A DNA stretch of 64,000 nucleotides from positions 1-64,000 of the forward strand of contig JALXXC010000005.1 of assembly GCA_025144245.1 (NCBI GenBank), given 5' to 3'. The translations under genes and the position numbers were made by a program. This document shows positions 63,669 through 64,000 of the stretch, piece after piece. Within the stretch, counting starts at the first letter, position 1; each line of letters opens with the position of its first letter. The stretch comes from Corynebacterium sp. p3-SID1145. GTDB taxonomy: Bacteria > Actinomycetota > Actinomycetes > Mycobacteriales > Mycobacteriaceae. The notes beneath the pieces are model-generated. The model did not search any database. It was not told where the DNA came from and saw only the letters and a list, made by a program, of their open reading frames with translations.

Positions 63669-64000
63669 ATGGCTAACGTGACTTTCCGCAATGAACCCAC
63701 CACCACCTCTGGCGAGCTCCCCGCAGCGGGGGACAAGCTGCCGGCATTCGAGCTCGTCGGCGGCGACATGAACCCGGTGACCGACAGCGATTTCGCCGGC
63801 AAGCGCATCGTGCTCAACATCTTCCCGTCCGTGGACACCGGGGTGTGCGCACAATCGGTGCGCCGCTTCAACGAGCTCGCTGCCGGTCTGGACAACACCG
63901 TCGTCCTGTGCGTGTCCAAGGACCTCCCGTTCGCGCAGCAGCGGTTCTGCGGTGCCGAGGGCATCGAGAACGTCATCAGCGCATCCGCGTTCCGTTCCAC
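63669..64000 (+). CDS. tpx: Thiol peroxidase Tpx (C-terminus cut by window edge)
   Basis: The first 110 of about 165 residues of an atypical 2-Cys peroxiredoxin. The peroxidatic cysteine lies in [20 protein letters not shown] and the resolving cysteine in [11 protein letters not shown]. Tpx reduces lipid and hydrogen peroxides using thioredoxin. ATG 63669 ([10 protein letters not shown]) fits the family start; ATG 63657 in the same frame would add four residues. The gene is divergent from the cyclophilin gene. Confidence 0.92.
   Translation, partial: MANVTFRNEPTTTSGELPAAGDKLPAFELVGGDMNPVTDSDFAGKRIVLNIFPSVDTGVCAQSVRRFNELAAGLDNTVVLCVSKDLPFAQQRFCGAEGIENVISASAFRS

Noticed and set aside
1..64000. 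CRISPR array or cas genes
   Set aside because: No regularly spaced short repeats with unique spacers and no Cas motifs were seen; the tRNA cluster repeats are explained by identical tRNA genes.

Overview
The window is a stretch of a Corynebacterium chromosome. Three things support this: a high-GC background with many GTG starts; a run of genes whose products and order follow the C. glutamicum map (oxyR, helicase, PAC2 protein, DUF4192 protein, galE, dtxR, sigB, then sigA, ppgK, dut, dxs, hemQ, msrB, aftC); and mycolata-type envelope genes (PimA, phosphatidylinositol-phosphate synthase, AftC). The genus call rests on recognising sequences and gene order, not on a search.

Left block (1 to about 28.8 kb), conserved housekeeping: oxidative-stress and iron control (OxyR, DtxR), the sigma factors SigB and SigA, galactose epimerase, polyphosphate glucokinase, nucleotide and RNA enzymes (Dut, Dtd, RNase D, an RNA m5U methyltransferase, two helicases), Dxs for isoprenoids, ChdC/HemQ for haem, MsrB, AftC for arabinogalactan, and several actinobacterial DUF proteins. 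It ends in a cluster of six tRNA genes (Gly, Val, Cys), followed by a convergent tRNA-Val(CAC).

Middle block (about 29.8 to 40.5 kb), accessory island: it begins at the 3' end of tRNA-Val(CAC) and is bracketed by two 133-bp direct repeats, the right one lying over the 3' end of a PIN-domain toxin gene. It is visibly more AT-rich than its flanks. It holds a decayed ParA plus ribbon-helix-helix partition pair, a broken secreted precursor with a small membrane protein, a complete IS21-family insertion with a 5-bp target duplication, and an IS1249-like remnant. At its centre is a locus that looks undescribed: sensor kinase, 55-residue secreted two-cysteine peptide, response regulator, secreted trypsin-like protease, 46-residue membrane protein, and secreted precursor with a hydrophobic C-terminal domain. 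I read this as a peptide-signalled bacteriocin-type system (inference). No integrase is visible.

Right block (40.6 to 64 kb), conserved again: MFS exporter, CopC-like protein, ThrS, a tightly coupled phosphatidylinositol-mannoside run (HIT protein, PgsA, acyltransferase, PimA), TesB, YebC, RuvC-RuvA-RuvB, YajC-SecD-SecF, a peptide-binding lipoprotein, Apt, the (p)ppGpp enzyme Rsh, a small secreted protein, a membrane-anchored cyclophilin and the start of thiol peroxidase. As I recall the C. glutamicum map, the two conserved blocks lie either side of the large CGP3 prophage, so the island appears to occupy the same integration hotspot.
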